64,000 nt of DNA from UBA5158 sp963692955 (GTDB lineage Bacteria; Pseudomonadota; Gammaproteobacteria; DSM-16500): contig OY843587.1 in NCBI GenBank assembly GCA_963692955.1, positions 1,550,001 to 1,614,000 of the forward strand, given 5' to 3'. Each line of letters starts with the position of its first letter. Positions within the stretch are counted from its first letter, which is position 1. This document shows positions 34,481 through 44,095 of this stretch, one piece after another. Under the pieces are notes generated by a model. That model did not search any database. It was not told the DNA's origin and worked only from the letters and a program-made list of their open reading frames with translations. The translations under genes were made by a program, and so were the position numbers.

Positions 34481-35853
34481 TTAACTTTCCACGTCGTACC
34501 ATCCGCGCCATCCTCTAACACGACGGAAAGCGATGCTATCTCATTGCGTAGACGGTCAGCTTCTTGCCAATTCTTTTCAGCGCGTGCTTTATTTCTGGCG
34601 GCGATTAAAGTTTCGATTTTATCCACGTCGACTTGTTTCGCACCCGACTGTAAAAAAGTTTCGGGTTCTTCTTGTAACACGCCTAAAATGCCGCCGAGTT
34701 TTTTTAATAACGCGCCATGCTGCGCGGCTGCGTCAAGATCCGTATCACGTAAGCGTTGGATTTCGTGCGCGATTTCAAAAAGAATCGAAAATGCGATAGG
34801 AGTGTTGAAGTCATCATCCATCGCCTTAATAAAGTTCGCTTCGAATTTAGTATTTTCTAAAGCTGGCGCCGTTGGCAATCCCCGCAATGCGGTATAAAAA
34901 CGTTCGAGCGCGTTGCGCGATTGTTGAATGACGCTGTCGGAATAATTTAACGGGCTACGGTAATGACTGGTAATCAAGAAATAACGCAGTACTTCCGGCG
35001 CATGCTCTTTCAATAAATCACGGATCGTGAAAAAGTTATTGAGCGACTTCGACATTTTTTCTTTATCGATTTGTAAAAAGCCGGCGTGCATCCACAGGTT
35101 AACAAACTTTTTATCCGTCGCGGCTTCTGATTGGGCGATTTCATTTTCATGGTGTGGGAAAATCAAATCTTTTCCGCCGCCATGAATATCAAACGTATCA
35201 CCTAGCAAGCTCAACGCCATCGCCGAGCATTCGATATGCCAACCCGGTCTGCCTTCCCCCCAAGGTGATTGCCATTTGGGTTCATCGGGTTTCGCCAATT
35301 TCCACAATACGAAATCAAGCGGATCATTTTTCACGTCATTAATTTCAACGCGCGCGCCGCTTTCTAATTTATCGATATCACGGTGCGCAAGGCAGCCATA
35401 ATTACCGAATTTTCTCACCGTGTAGTACACATCGCCATTGCTCGCGACATAAGCGTAGCCATTGTTAATCAATTTTTGGATGAGCTCGATGATCTGCGGA
35501 ATAAATTCCGTGGCGCGCGGCGCGGCGTCAGGCGATAATAAACCGATAGAGGCGAAATCTTCATGCATCGCGATCGTGAATTCATTAACGATATCATTAA
35601 AATCGATGTTGCGTTCATTCGCGCGTTTAATGATTTTATCATCTATGTCGGTGATATTTCTGACGTAATTAACTTTATTGCCCTGGGAGCGTAGATAGCG
35701 AATGATAACATCAAACGCCGCATAGGTTCGCGCATGGCCAAGATGACAAAAATCATAAACCGTCACACCGCAAACGTAGATATTAATTTTATTTTTTTTA
35801 AGCGGTTTAAAAATCTCTTTTTTGCGGGTGAGGCTATTATAAATTTTTAACAT
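34477..35853 (-). CDS. cysS: Cysteinyl-tRNA synthetase
   Basis: A 458-residue class I aminoacyl-tRNA synthetase. It has the CysRS zinc/ATP motifs: YVCGVTVYDFCHLGHART (HIGH-type HLGH and the first zinc cysteine), GWHIECSAM, GGGKDLIFPHHENEIAQSEA with the remaining zinc ligands, and the KMSKSLNN loop. The C-terminal DALR-type helices follow. Its start overlaps the end of gltX by 17 bases, so the two are co-translated as the distal genes of the long minus-strand run. Confidence 0.96.
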   Translation of the reverse strand: MLKIYNSLTRKKEIFKPLKKNKINIYVCGVTVYDFCHLGHARTYAAFDVIIRYLRSQGNKVNYVRNITDIDDKIIKRANERNIDFNDIVNEFTIAMHEDFASIGLLSPDAAPRATEFIPQIIELIQKLINNGYAYVASNGDVYYTVRKFGNYGCLAHRDIDKLESGARVEINDVKNDPLDFVLWKLAKPDEPKWQSPWGEGRPGWHIECSAMALSLLGDTFDIHGGGKDLIFPHHENEIAQSEAATDKKFVNLWMHAGFLQIDKEKMSKSLNNFFTIRDLLKEHAPEVLRYFLITSHYRSPLNYSDSVIQQSRNALERFYTALRGLPTAPALENTKFEANFIKAMDDDFNTPIAFSILFEIAHEIQRLRDTDLDAAAQHGALLKKLGGILGVLQEEPETFLQSGAKQVDVDKIETLIAARNKARAEKNWQEADRLRNEIASLSVVLEDGADGTTWKVN

Positions 35854-37264
35854 GTTTTTCCCTCAAAATTTGCAAGGCATGCTCTGCGCGGCTAATGATT
35901 TTTTCTGTTCCTAACAAGTTAACGATTTGTTGCAATTCCGGGCCTGATTGCTGCGCCGTTAAGGTGACGCGCAACGGCATGAAAAGTTTCTTGCCGGAAA
36001 TTTTAAGCTGACTTTTCAAGCCGTCTAAAATAAGCGGCAGATTAGTCGCGTGTGCCGCCGCCAACTCTTTCAGCGCCGCGAAATAATCTTCGCCCGCCTC
36101 TTCCAGCACGGTTAAATTTTCCGGCGTGTAGGCTAATTTATCGTTGAATAAAATCGCTATCCACGCCACCGCCTCGGCAGGAAAAGTAATATTAGGCCGC
36201 ACTGCTTCGATGAATAAATCATGTTGTGCGGTGGGCACGGAATTTTTAATTTCATCGCCTAACCAAGTCCAAACTGCCGCGGGACTTAACGCCATCACGG
36301 ATTCTTTTTGCCAATGCAGTAATTGATTACTGTCAAACCGCGCCGAAGCTCGGCTTAATCTTTCCGTATCAAAGTTCGCGCCTAAGTCAGCCATGCTCAT
36401 TAAGCCAAGCTCGTCATACGTATGACTCAAACGCGCCAAATAATTTAACACGGCTTGTGATAAATAACCTGTGTCGCGTAAATCATGCAAGCTAAAACTG
36501 CCATGACGTTTAGACAAAGGCGTACCGTCGTCGCCCATGATCAAAGATAAATGTCCATAACTCGCCGGTTTCAATCCAAGCGCCGCTAAGATCATTAACT
36601 GCCGCGGCGTATTCGACAAATGATCTTCACCGCGTAGTACATACGTCACGCCCATGAGCGCGTCGTCGATCGCGTTGCAAAACATAAATGAAGACGTGCC
36701 GTCGGCGCGACGGATAATGAAATCACCGATATCATCGCTGTTAAAATGCTGCGGGCCTTTAACGAAATCGACGAAGTCGACGTTTTGTGACGCGGGCACG
36801 TGAAATCGCAGCGCGGGTTTTTTACCGGCGGCGATTTTCGCGGCGACTTCTTCCGCCGTCAATTTATAGCAAGTGCCCGGATAACGTGGCGCTTGTCCGC
36901 GGGACAATTGCAATTTGCGGTTCAACGCTAACTCTTGTTCGGTGCAAAAACACGGATAAGCTAATTTTTTATCGATTAGCAGTTGATAATATTTAGCGTA
37001 AATTTCACCGCGTTGTGATTGCCAATACGGGCCGTTTGGGCCTTCCACACCCGGGCCTTCTTGCCAGTGAATGCCTAACCATTGTAAATCTTCTTGCAAC
37101 ACATCCGCGAACCGCATTTCGTTACGCGACGCGTCCGTATCTTCAATGCGAAGAATAAAATGACCGCCGGATTTTTTTGCCAATAAAGCACTGAATAACG
37201 CCGCACGCACGTTACCTAAGTGCAACATGCCGGTGGGACTGGGAGAAAACCGTGTTTTAATCAT
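35837..37264 (-). CDS. gltX: Glutamyl-tRNA synthetase
   Basis: A 475-residue class I aminoacyl-tRNA synthetase. The HIGH motif appears as HLGN in RFSPSPTGMLHLGNVR, followed by ALFSALLAKKSGGHFILRIEDTD; the KMSKS-type loop is PLSKRHG, as in bacterial GluRS. A CFC zinc-type segment occurs near residue 110 (YPCFCTEQE). It overlaps pdxJ by four bases and cysS by 17. Whether it charges only tRNA-Glu or also tRNA-Gln cannot be decided from this window. Confidence 0.96.
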   Translation of the reverse strand: MIKTRFSPSPTGMLHLGNVRAALFSALLAKKSGGHFILRIEDTDASRNEMRFADVLQEDLQWLGIHWQEGPGVEGPNGPYWQSQRGEIYAKYYQLLIDKKLAYPCFCTEQELALNRKLQLSRGQAPRYPGTCYKLTAEEVAAKIAAGKKPALRFHVPASQNVDFVDFVKGPQHFNSDDIGDFIIRRADGTSSFMFCNAIDDALMGVTYVLRGEDHLSNTPRQLMILAALGLKPASYGHLSLIMGDDGTPLSKRHGSFSLHDLRDTGYLSQAVLNYLARLSHTYDELGLMSMADLGANFDTERLSRASARFDSNQLLHWQKESVMALSPAAVWTWLGDEIKNSVPTAQHDLFIEAVRPNITFPAEAVAWIAILFNDKLAYTPENLTVLEEAGEDYFAALKELAAAHATNLPLILDGLKSQLKISGKKLFMPLRVTLTAQQSGPELQQIVNLLGTEKIISRAEHALQILREKHVKNL

Positions 37265-38001
37265 TGTCTCGCTTCCAACATTAAACGTTTCATTTCACGC
37301 ACCGCAGTTTCCATGCCGACAAAAATAGCGCGCGCGACGATACCGTGACCGATATTTAATTCATTAATTTCTGGTATGCGGGCGATGGCCTGCGTGTTTA
37401 GATAATTTAAACCATGACCCGCGTTGACGATTAAGCCAGCTGTTGCTGCGAATTCTACCGCAGCGATGATGCGATGTAATTCTACTTTGCGTTCCGCCGT
37501 CGTTGTCGCATCCGCGTAAGCGCCGGTGTGAATTTCTACCGTCGGCGCGCCGCAGGCAACCGACGCTTTGATCTGCTCAATGTCTGGATCGATAAAAAGT
37601 GAAACGTCAATGCCGGCGGCGGCCAGACGCTCGCAGGCTTGCTGAATATTTTTTTCATCACCAACGATATTCAAACCACCTTCTGTCGTTAATTCTTGAC
37701 GTTTTTCCGGCACAATACAGCAATGCACAGGTTGTATTTTTTCGGCGAAATCTACCATTTCTGCGCTGATGGCAAATTCTAGATTCATGCGCGTGCCTAA
37801 CATTTGCTGAATATATTCGACGTCGCGCACTTGAATGTGACGGCGGTCTTCGCGCAAGTGGAGCGTGATACCATCCGCGCCGCCCCGCTCCGCAGCAAAC
37901 ATCGCTTCCACGGGATCGGGATAGCGTGTCAGTCGCGCTTGCCGTAAGGTCGCGACATGGTCGATGTTCACTCCTAATAAAATACTGTTTTGCCCACTCA
38001 T
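37261..38001 (-). CDS. pdxJ: Pyridoxine 5'-phosphate synthase
   Basis: A 246-residue TIM-barrel enzyme that makes pyridoxine 5'-phosphate from 1-deoxyxylulose 5-phosphate and 3-amino-2-oxopropyl phosphate in the DXP-dependent vitamin B6 pathway. Motifs: LGVNIDHVATLRQAR at the N-terminus, GADGITLHLREDRRHI, NLEFAISAEM, VEIHTGAYA and LIVNAGHGLNY near the phosphate site. It overlaps both recO and gltX by four bases each. In many gammaproteobacteria acpS follows pdxJ; here gltX does. Confidence 0.96.
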   Translation of the reverse strand: MSGQNSILLGVNIDHVATLRQARLTRYPDPVEAMFAAERGGADGITLHLREDRRHIQVRDVEYIQQMLGTRMNLEFAISAEMVDFAEKIQPVHCCIVPEKRQELTTEGGLNIVGDEKNIQQACERLAAAGIDVSLFIDPDIEQIKASVACGAPTVEIHTGAYADATTTAERKVELHRIIAAVEFAATAGLIVNAGHGLNYLNTQAIARIPEINELNIGHGIVARAIFVGMETAVREMKRLMLEARQ

Positions 38002-38729
38002 TCAGTCTCAACCTCATTCTTATTTGCTGGTGCTAGATAAAGTTTGCGGCTTTGCAAAGGGCGTTGCCCCAGTAACGGCGCCAGCGCTAACCGCATTAAG
38101 CGTTTACAATCCCGTAAACAATTTTCTTCTTGCAACTGCTCCGCCGCGATCGCTAATAAACTTTTACCTAAAAAAACCGCCATATCGGCTTTATCATCCG
38201 CTTCGCAATGCTCAAATCCATGTTCAGGATGAAAGCGGTAATAATTTTCCGCCGTGAAAGCCGTTAGCGTCTTTGCCACAGAGTTTAAGGGGATGCCATA
38301 CCCTAATTCTTCCAAGAGTTTTTTCTCAAATAGGCGCAACGCTTTTTGTTCCAAGCGGCTGCCCTGTAATTCTAACAGTGTATTTTGATAATTGGTATAA
38401 AGCTGCGGCTGCGCGTCAAATTTGGGGAGTACCCGCATCAATAACTCATTCAAATAGAGTCCGCTTAATAAACAATCCCCCTTCAGCGGCGTGGCGCAGC
38501 CGTTGGCTTCCGCACCGATCAGCGTCATCAGTTCGCCTTTTCCCTGCCATGACATTAATAGCGGTGTAAACGGTTGTAGCAAAGATTTTAGCTGTGAGCG
38601 GCTGGTGCGCACGCCTTTCGCGATGGCGCTGAGACGGCCGTGTTCGTGCGTGAGTAATTCCAATAAAACGCTGGTTTCGCGGTACGGGCGGCTATGTAAG
38701 ATGAAGGCGGGATGGAGGAAAATACGCAT
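37998..38729 (-). CDS. recO: DNA repair protein RecO
   Basis: A 243-residue recombination mediator that helps load RecA with RecR. The N-terminal OB-fold segment (AFILHSRPYRETSVLLELLTHEHGRL followed by KGVRTSRS, cited in parts) is characteristic, and the remainder is helical with LSGLYLNELLMRVL. The four-cysteine zinc site of some RecO proteins is not present. It follows era by 13 bases and overlaps pdxJ by four. Confidence 0.92.
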   Translation of the reverse strand: MRIFLHPAFILHSRPYRETSVLLELLTHEHGRLSAIAKGVRTSRSQLKSLLQPFTPLLMSWQGKGELMTLIGAEANGCATPLKGDCLLSGLYLNELLMRVLPKFDAQPQLYTNYQNTLLELQGSRLEQKALRLFEKKLLEELGYGIPLNSVAKTLTAFTAENYYRFHPEHGFEHCEADDKADMAVFLGKSLLAIAAEQLQEENCLRDCKRLMRLALAPLLGQRPLQSRKLYLAPANKNEVETE

Positions 38730-38742
38730 GGAGATCCCCGTT

Positions 38743-39633
38743 TTATTGATAACCTAAACTGCGCAGCGCTTTTTCATCGTCGGCCCAATTTTCTTTAACT
38801 TTTACCCAAAGGCGTAAAAATACTTTTTTATCTAACAATTTTTCCATATCTTTACGCGCCTGTGTGCCTATCTTTTTTAAGCGGGCGCCGTCTTTGCCGA
38901 TCACAATCGGCTTTTGGCCTTCGCGTTCCACCCAAATAATCGCGCTGACATCGACGAGCTTATCATCTTCAACAACATGTTCGATTTCGACGGTCGTGCT
39001 GTACGGCAATTCTTGTTCGGTCGCTTGAATGATTTTTTCGCGGATAATTTCCGCGATTTGAAAACGCAGCGGCTTATCCGTGATTTGATCGTCTGGAAAT
39101 AAATGCGGGCCTTCTGGTAAAAATTTCACGAGCTCGGTTTCCAGCGCGTTGACATTATCCGCTTTCAACGCTGACAAGGGGATGACGTCGGCGAAGTCAT
39201 ATTTAGATTTTAATTTCGTGATAAAAGGCAACACTTCAGCTTTATCTTTTAACTTGTCCATCATGTTAATCACTAAGATCACCGGCGCGCTGGTAAAACT
39301 CAGTTCCGACAATACCAATTCATCTTCTTTGCCCCAGTAGTCCGCTTGCACCATAAAAACTACCGCGTCCGCGTCTTTAATCACCGCTTCGGCGAGACGG
39401 TTCATGTAGCGGTTCATCGCTTTCTTGCGGTCTTCGTGAATACCCGGCGTGTCGATATAAATAATTTGATTGACGGCGTCCGACTTCATCCCAAGAATTT
39501 GCGTGCGTGTCGTTTGCGGTTTCGGCGTGGTGATACTGATCTTCTTGCCTAAAATACAATTTAATAACGTCGATTTTCCCACGTTGGGGCGGCCGACGAT
39601 AGCGACATAACCGCAATGCGTATTATTTTTCAT
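38743..39633 (-). CDS. era: GTPase Era
   Basis: A 296-residue GTPase for 30S ribosome maturation. G motifs: GRPNVGKST (G1), the effector-loop threonines, DTPGIHE (G3) and NMMDK (G4). The C-terminal KH domain carries VEREGQKPIVIGKDGARLKK. I start at the ATG at 39631-39633, inside the 3' end of rnc, because GGGGAT lies upstream and the extra residues of the longer frame are not family-like. The overlap with rnc by 11 bases is the usual rnc-era coupling. Confidence 0.95.
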   Translation of the reverse strand: MKNNTHCGYVAIVGRPNVGKSTLLNCILGKKISITTPKPQTTRTQILGMKSDAVNQIIYIDTPGIHEDRKKAMNRYMNRLAEAVIKDADAVVFMVQADYWGKEDELVLSELSFTSAPVILVINMMDKLKDKAEVLPFITKLKSKYDFADVIPLSALKADNVNALETELVKFLPEGPHLFPDDQITDKPLRFQIAEIIREKIIQATEQELPYSTTVEIEHVVEDDKLVDVSAIIWVEREGQKPIVIGKDGARLKKIGTQARKDMEKLLDKKVFLRLWVKVKENWADDEKALRSLGYQ

Positions 39634-40294
39634 GTTTGATAATCCCCAACATTTGTTCGGCGGCGTCTTGTTCGGCGCGGCGGCGGCTAGTGCCTTTACC
39701 CAATGCCTTTTTAATAATTCCGGTGACTTGACAGCTGACCACAAAAATTTGTTGATGCGCTTCGCCTTCGACGGATTCCACCGCGTAAACCGGTAGCGGC
39801 TTGCGTAAACTTTGTAGAAATTCTTGCAAGATCGTTTTTGGATCTTTGTGACTGGCGGCGCTGGTCAGTGATTGCAGTAACGGTTCGTACCAATTCAAAA
39901 TGCAAGTGCGTACTGCTTCAAAACCAGTATCTAAATAAATCGCGCCGATGATCGCTTCCATCGCGCACGATAAAATAGATTCGCGCTGATGGCCGCCGCT
40001 TTTTAATTCGCCCGGCCCTAAAAATAAATAAGACCCGATGTCAAACCCGCGCGCCAGTTCGGCGAGCGTTTCGCGGTTGATTAAGGTCGCGCGCCAACGG
40101 CTTAACTCACCTTCTTGCGACGTGGGAAATTTATGAAATAAAACTTCCGCGATAATGAAATTAACGATCGCGTCGCCCAAGAATTCCAATCTCTCATTGT
40201 TTAATTCCGCGTGACTTCTGTGCGTCAAGGCGAGCTTCAGTAATTTAATATCACTGAATTGATAATTTAATTTTCGGCAAAGTTCTTCACTCAT
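39623..40294 (-). CDS. rnc: Ribonuclease III
   Basis: A 223-residue double-strand-specific endoribonuclease. The catalytic signature ERLEFLGDAIVNF is near residue 35, the second acidic block is AMEAIIGAIYLDTGFEA, and the double-stranded-RNA-binding domain occupies about 150-220 (DPKTILQEFLQ to GTSRRRAEQDAAEQML). It is flanked by lepB (12 bases upstream) and overlapped by era. Confidence 0.96.
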   Translation of the reverse strand: MSEELCRKLNYQFSDIKLLKLALTHRSHAELNNERLEFLGDAIVNFIIAEVLFHKFPTSQEGELSRWRATLINRETLAELARGFDIGSYLFLGPGELKSGGHQRESILSCAMEAIIGAIYLDTGFEAVRTCILNWYEPLLQSLTSAASHKDPKTILQEFLQSLRKPLPVYAVESVEGEAHQQIFVVSCQVTGIIKKALGKGTSRRRAEQDAAEQMLGIIKHEK

Positions 40295-40306
40295 ACCACA
40301 TTACTC

Positions 40307-41119
40307 TCAATGGATTTTCTTAAAAAATCTATCCGTTCGCAGCCAATGGTTAGCCGCGTTATAACTGCCGAGGATAACCACGGCTTTACCGACGAGATTC
40401 GCGTCGGGAACAAAGCCCCAATAACGGCTGTCATCACTGTCGTCACGGTTATCGCCCATCGCGAAATACTGACCTGGTGGTACGACTATATCCCGAAAAT
40501 CTTCGCCGTTTACGCCGACATTTTGATAAATATCATGCTTGACGCCAAAAAAATCCTCGTTCTTCAAATTAACATCGGCGCTCTCGCCGATTTCATTGAC
40601 GCGCGTCGTGGTTTTAATCATAGTTTGCGGCATTTCTTTGCCGTTGACGTATAAAACTTTATTGATATAGGAGATATGATCGCCAGGCACGCCGATCACG
40701 CGCTTGATAAAATCAATGGACGGGTTGCGCGGATTGCGGAACACAAAAATATCGCCGTGCTGCGGTTCATGAATTTTATAAATTAATTTGTGCACGACCG
40801 GTAGACGCAGACCATAATCGTATTTATTCACTAATAAAAAATCGCCGATTAGCATCGTGGGTTCCAACGAACTAGAGGGAATACGGAACGGCTCATAGAA
40901 AAACGAGCGCAGCAAAAAAACGATAATTAAAATTGGAAAAAATGAGCGCGCATATTCAATTAAGAGCGGCGGTTTTAATTCCGGTAGATCAGTAAACTTT
41001 TTCGATTTCTCTTGATACATTTGCTTGCGTTTTTTCTCTAGAAAAATAATATCGAACAGCGCGATCAAACCTGAGATCACCACCGCGTAAAATAAAATCA
41101 ACTCAAAATTAAAATTCAT
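40307..41119 (-). CDS. lepB: Signal peptidase I
   Basis: A 270-residue membrane serine protease that removes Sec/Tat signal peptides. Two N-terminal hydrophobic segments (about 5-22 and 60-80) anchor it. The catalytic serine lies in FRIPSSSLEPTM, where the more usual Met after the Ser is Leu. The lysine lies in IDFIKRVIGVPGD, and GDNRDDSDDSRYWG is the late signature. It sits between lepA and rnc, the canonical gammaproteobacterial position. Confidence 0.96.
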   Translation of the reverse strand: MNFNFELILFYAVVISGLIALFDIIFLEKKRKQMYQEKSKKFTDLPELKPPLLIEYARSFFPILIIVFLLRSFFYEPFRIPSSSLEPTMLIGDFLLVNKYDYGLRLPVVHKLIYKIHEPQHGDIFVFRNPRNPSIDFIKRVIGVPGDHISYINKVLYVNGKEMPQTMIKTTTRVNEIGESADVNLKNEDFFGVKHDIYQNVGVNGEDFRDIVVPPGQYFAMGDNRDDSDDSRYWGFVPDANLVGKAVVILGSYNAANHWLRTDRFFKKIH

Positions 41120-41135
41120 TCAGCAACCCTCATCA

Positions 41136-42929
41136 TTATTTTTTATCGACTTTCAGTATAGCTAAAAACGCTTCTTGTGGGATTTCGACGTTTCCCACTT
41201 GCTTCATGCGCTTTTTACCTTCCTTTTGTTTTTCCAACAATTTGCGTTTACGCGAAATATCGCCGCCGTAGCATTTCGCCGTGACGTTTTTACGCAACGC
41301 TTTCACCGTGCTGCGCGAAATGATTTGCGCGCCGATCGCGGCTTGGATCGCGACGTCGAACATTTGCCGCGGAATTAATTCCCGCATTTTTTCGGCGATT
41401 TGCCGGCCTTTATACACGGCTTGATCGCGATGCACGATGAATGCGAGCGCATCGACTTTTTCACCGTTGATTAATAAATCCAGCTTCACTAAATCCGCTG
41501 TTTGAAAATACGCGAAACTATAATCTAGAGAAGCGTAGCCGCGGCTGGTGGATTTCAAGCGGTCAAAAAAATCTAATACCACTTCATTCATGGGAATTTC
41601 ATAACTCAGCGATACTTGATTGCCGAGGTACAAAAGATTTTTTTGTACGCCGCGTTTTTCGATGCATAAGGTAATGACGTTACCTAAATATTCTTGCGGC
41701 ACTAAAATATTCGCTTTCACGATCGGCTCGCGAATTTCGCCAATCAAATTGACCACCGGTAATTTAGAGGGATTATCAACGTAAATCGTTTCACCTTTGG
41801 TGGTAATCACTTCATACACCACCGTGGGCGCGGTCGTGATTAAATTTAAATTGTATTCGCGTTCTAGACGCTCTTGCACAATTTCCATGTGCAACATGCC
41901 TAAGAACCCACAGCGAAAACCAAAGCCTAATGCTTCCGACGATTCCGGTTCAAAAAACAAGGCCGCGTCATTTAAACATAATTTCGATAATGCTTCGCGA
42001 AACGCGGGAAAATCATCCGAGCTAATCGGAAACAAACCGGCGTACACTTGCGGCTGGACTTTTTTGAAATCCGGCAGCGCTGCGTGCGCGGGTTTATGCG
42101 TATGCGTTAATGTATCGCCGACCGGCGCGCCATTAATTTCTTTAATCCCCGCGACGACAAAACCGACTTCGCCCGCGCATAACATACCGGTTGCCGTTTG
42201 CTTCGGCGTAAACACGCCCACCGCGCCGACTTCATGACTGCGGTTGGTGGACATCACTAACATTTTATCGCCGGTTTTAATCACGCCGTGCTTCACGCGT
42301 ACTAGCGACACCACGCCTAAGTAGGCGTCAAACCAAGAATCGATAATCAAGGCTTGCAACGGCGCGTCCGGATCGCCGACCGGCGCGGGAATATCTGCGA
42401 TCAAACGTTCCAACATGTCGGTAATGCCGAAGCCGGTTTTCGCGCTGACGCGCACGGCGTTTTTCGCTTCTAAACCAATAATTTCTTCGATTTCATTGAT
42501 GACGCGATCCGGATCGGCTTGCGGTAAATCGATTTTGTTCAAGACTGGAATCACTTCCAATCCCTGTTCTAAAGCGGTGTAACAAACGGCGAGCGTTTGC
42601 GCCTCGACACCTTGACCGGCGTCCACCACCAGTAACGCGCCTTCGCAAGCGGCGAGTGAGCGTGACACTTCATAAGAAAAATCTACATGCCCGGGGGTAT
42701 CAATAAAATTTAATTGATAAGTTTTACCATCCAAAGCTTTGTAATTCAGAGTGACGCTATGCGCTTTAATCGTGATGCCGCGCTCACGTTCCAAGTCCAT
42801 GGAATCGAGAACTTGTTCCGCCATTTCTCGATCGGCGAGTCCGCCACAGAGTTGAATTAAACGGTCTGCTAAGGTTGATTTGCCGTGGTCAATATGGGCA
42901 ATAATGGAAAAATTACGGATCTGCTGCAT
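41136..42929 (-). CDS. lepA: Elongation factor 4 (LepA)
   Basis: A 597-residue ribosomal GTPase. G1 AHIDHGKST, G3 DTPGHVDF and G4 NKID are intact, and the C-terminal LepA domain ends with the basic segment KRKLLEKQKEGKKRMKQVG. I start at the ATG at 42927-42929 (MQQIRNFSIIAHIDHG), the normal family start. It precedes lepB by 16 bases; upstream lie ygfX and sdhE on the same strand, with a gap of about 70 bases. Confidence 0.96.
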   Translation of the reverse strand: MQQIRNFSIIAHIDHGKSTLADRLIQLCGGLADREMAEQVLDSMDLERERGITIKAHSVTLNYKALDGKTYQLNFIDTPGHVDFSYEVSRSLAACEGALLVVDAGQGVEAQTLAVCYTALEQGLEVIPVLNKIDLPQADPDRVINEIEEIIGLEAKNAVRVSAKTGFGITDMLERLIADIPAPVGDPDAPLQALIIDSWFDAYLGVVSLVRVKHGVIKTGDKMLVMSTNRSHEVGAVGVFTPKQTATGMLCAGEVGFVVAGIKEINGAPVGDTLTHTHKPAHAALPDFKKVQPQVYAGLFPISSDDFPAFREALSKLCLNDAALFFEPESSEALGFGFRCGFLGMLHMEIVQERLEREYNLNLITTAPTVVYEVITTKGETIYVDNPSKLPVVNLIGEIREPIVKANILVPQEYLGNVITLCIEKRGVQKNLLYLGNQVSLSYEIPMNEVVLDFFDRLKSTSRGYASLDYSFAYFQTADLVKLDLLINGEKVDALAFIVHRDQAVYKGRQIAEKMRELIPRQMFDVAIQAAIGAQIISRSTVKALRKNVTAKCYGGDISRKRKLLEKQKEGKKRMKQVGNVEIPQEAFLAILKVDKK

Positions 42930-43001
42930 AGCGACTCTGAATACCGAATAAAGTCGCCAATAGTAGCGCATTTTAACGGGAGATACTATGTATTCGCCGC
43001 C

Positions 43002-43430
43002 TTAACCGGCGTGAATTTTCGCGGTGCGCGCGGTCACCAATAAACGCCGAAACAGATCGGCGTCTAACGTATCTTTAAAAATAAGACAAACACGTTTTTT
43101 CCGCACGCCGGCTAATTTAAAGCGTAAAATACCGAGAAATGGCGTTAACGTCGATTCGCCGCACAACTCACCGTGCCAACTATTTTCGCGGTCTGCTAAG
43201 GTCCAGCCCTCGTCGCCATAACTTACCGACGTCAGCATTTCTTTACCCAGCAATAAGCCCCAGTTGCGCAGCAAAAATCCGCCATAAATTAAAACGGCCG
43301 CCGCCAATAAAATATTGAAAAAAATATGTAGCGGCAACGTCAAAGCGATCACCACGCAACATAACATCGTGGTAGTAAGCGCTAAAATAAAAAATCTGGA
43401 GGGGTTAAGTCGAATGTCGATTCTGCGCAT
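43002..43430 (-). CDS. YgfX/CptA-like inner-membrane protein
   Basis: A 142-residue protein with two hydrophobic helices at about 12-32 and 34-52, followed by a cytoplasmic beta-rich domain (GWTLADRENSWHGELCGESTLTPFLGILRF). This topology and the tight linkage behind sdhE (overlap of 26 bases) match YgfX, which in E. coli has been described as a membrane toxin (CptA) acting on cytoskeletal proteins and, alternatively, as a partner of SdhE. Sequence similarity within the family is low, so position carries much of the evidence. Confidence 0.75.
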   Translation of the reverse strand: MRRIDIRLNPSRFFILALTTTMLCCVVIALTLPLHIFFNILLAAAVLIYGGFLLRNWGLLLGKEMLTSVSYGDEGWTLADRENSWHGELCGESTLTPFLGILRFKLAGVRKKRVCLIFKDTLDADLFRRLLVTARTAKIHAG

Positions 43431-43668
43431 GTTTGCGTATTTTTCCTATCATCGCCGCGGTGGCAGCCTCTGGTGCAATTTTTTGACCCGTAAGCCACAT
43501 GAACAAGTCTTGATCATTATTGGATAATAGCTGAACAAAATCGTCTTGGTCAGTAGGCTTTAACGTTAAAAACGCCTCCTGTAAAAAATTACCTAATAAA
43601 ACATCAAGTTCAAGCATGCCGCGGCGGCAGGCCCAATATAAGCGAGGCGGAATTTCTGTAATTTCCAT
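43405..43668 (-). CDS. sdhE: FAD assembly factor SdhE
   Basis: An 87-residue helical protein that promotes covalent FAD attachment to succinate dehydrogenase flavoprotein. The family signature RRGMLELDVLLGNF (the RGxxE-type motif) is near residue 15, and the rest forms the usual five-helix bundle with FMWLTGQ. It overlaps ygfX and stands at the head of the long minus-strand run. A TATAAT lies in the short gap upstream on the minus strand, without a good -35. Confidence 0.92.
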   Translation of the reverse strand: MEITEIPPRLYWACRRGMLELDVLLGNFLQEAFLTLKPTDQDDFVQLLSNNDQDLFMWLTGQKIAPEAATAAMIGKIRKHAQNRHST

Positions 43669-43721
43669 AAAGTCTCAAAAATTTACATTATACTGATATT
43701 ATTGGTACTTGGGAGTCACTC

Positions 43722-44006
43722 ATGACCACTTTGCAACATAAATTGATTAGAGCATTAGAATCTATCGCTACCAACTCCAAAGCGGATAAGCCCCGTTTAG
43801 ACGTTTGCATCGCTAAAATTAAAACTCTTAAAATTCAGGACGATGATTATATCAAGACGTTAGCTTTCATAAAACTGCTTTTAGATGAAGTGCCTGCCGC
43901 CAGCGTGCACAACAAACCGTTGGTCGCGATTTTTAAAGCTAGCAAAAAAATCCTCGCCCCCGCCGCTGAAAAAAATACCGCTAGAAACAGACCCAGTAAA
44001 CGATAA
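43722..44006 (+). CDS. Small basic protein of unknown function
   Basis: A 94-residue, lysine-rich, probably helical protein with no signal peptide. The N-terminal 70 residues look like a small helical domain (LIRALESIA, DVCIAKIKTL, FIKLLLDEVP), and the tail is basic and disordered (KNTARNRPSKR). GGGAG precedes the ATG by about eight bases. It lies between the divergent sdhE and kbl, with about 90 bases to kbl. I do not recognise the family. The basic tail could bind nucleic acid, but this is speculation. Confidence 0.6.
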   Translation: MTTLQHKLIRALESIATNSKADKPRLDVCIAKIKTLKIQDDDYIKTLAFIKLLLDEVPAASVHNKPLVAIFKASKKILAPAAEKNTARNRPSKR

Positions 44007-44095
44007 ATCGTCAATCTGCTGGCATATTCAAACAAACTATTTCATAATCTTTCGCCTGATTCTTCGTTCGCCACTCTCATCTTCAAGGAAGCCCC

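Noticed and set aside
43002..43668. Toxin-antitoxin module (CptBA)
   Set aside because: The pair is better explained as sdhE-ygfX; SdhE has a clear FAD-assembly signature, and the toxin reading of YgfX is not needed.
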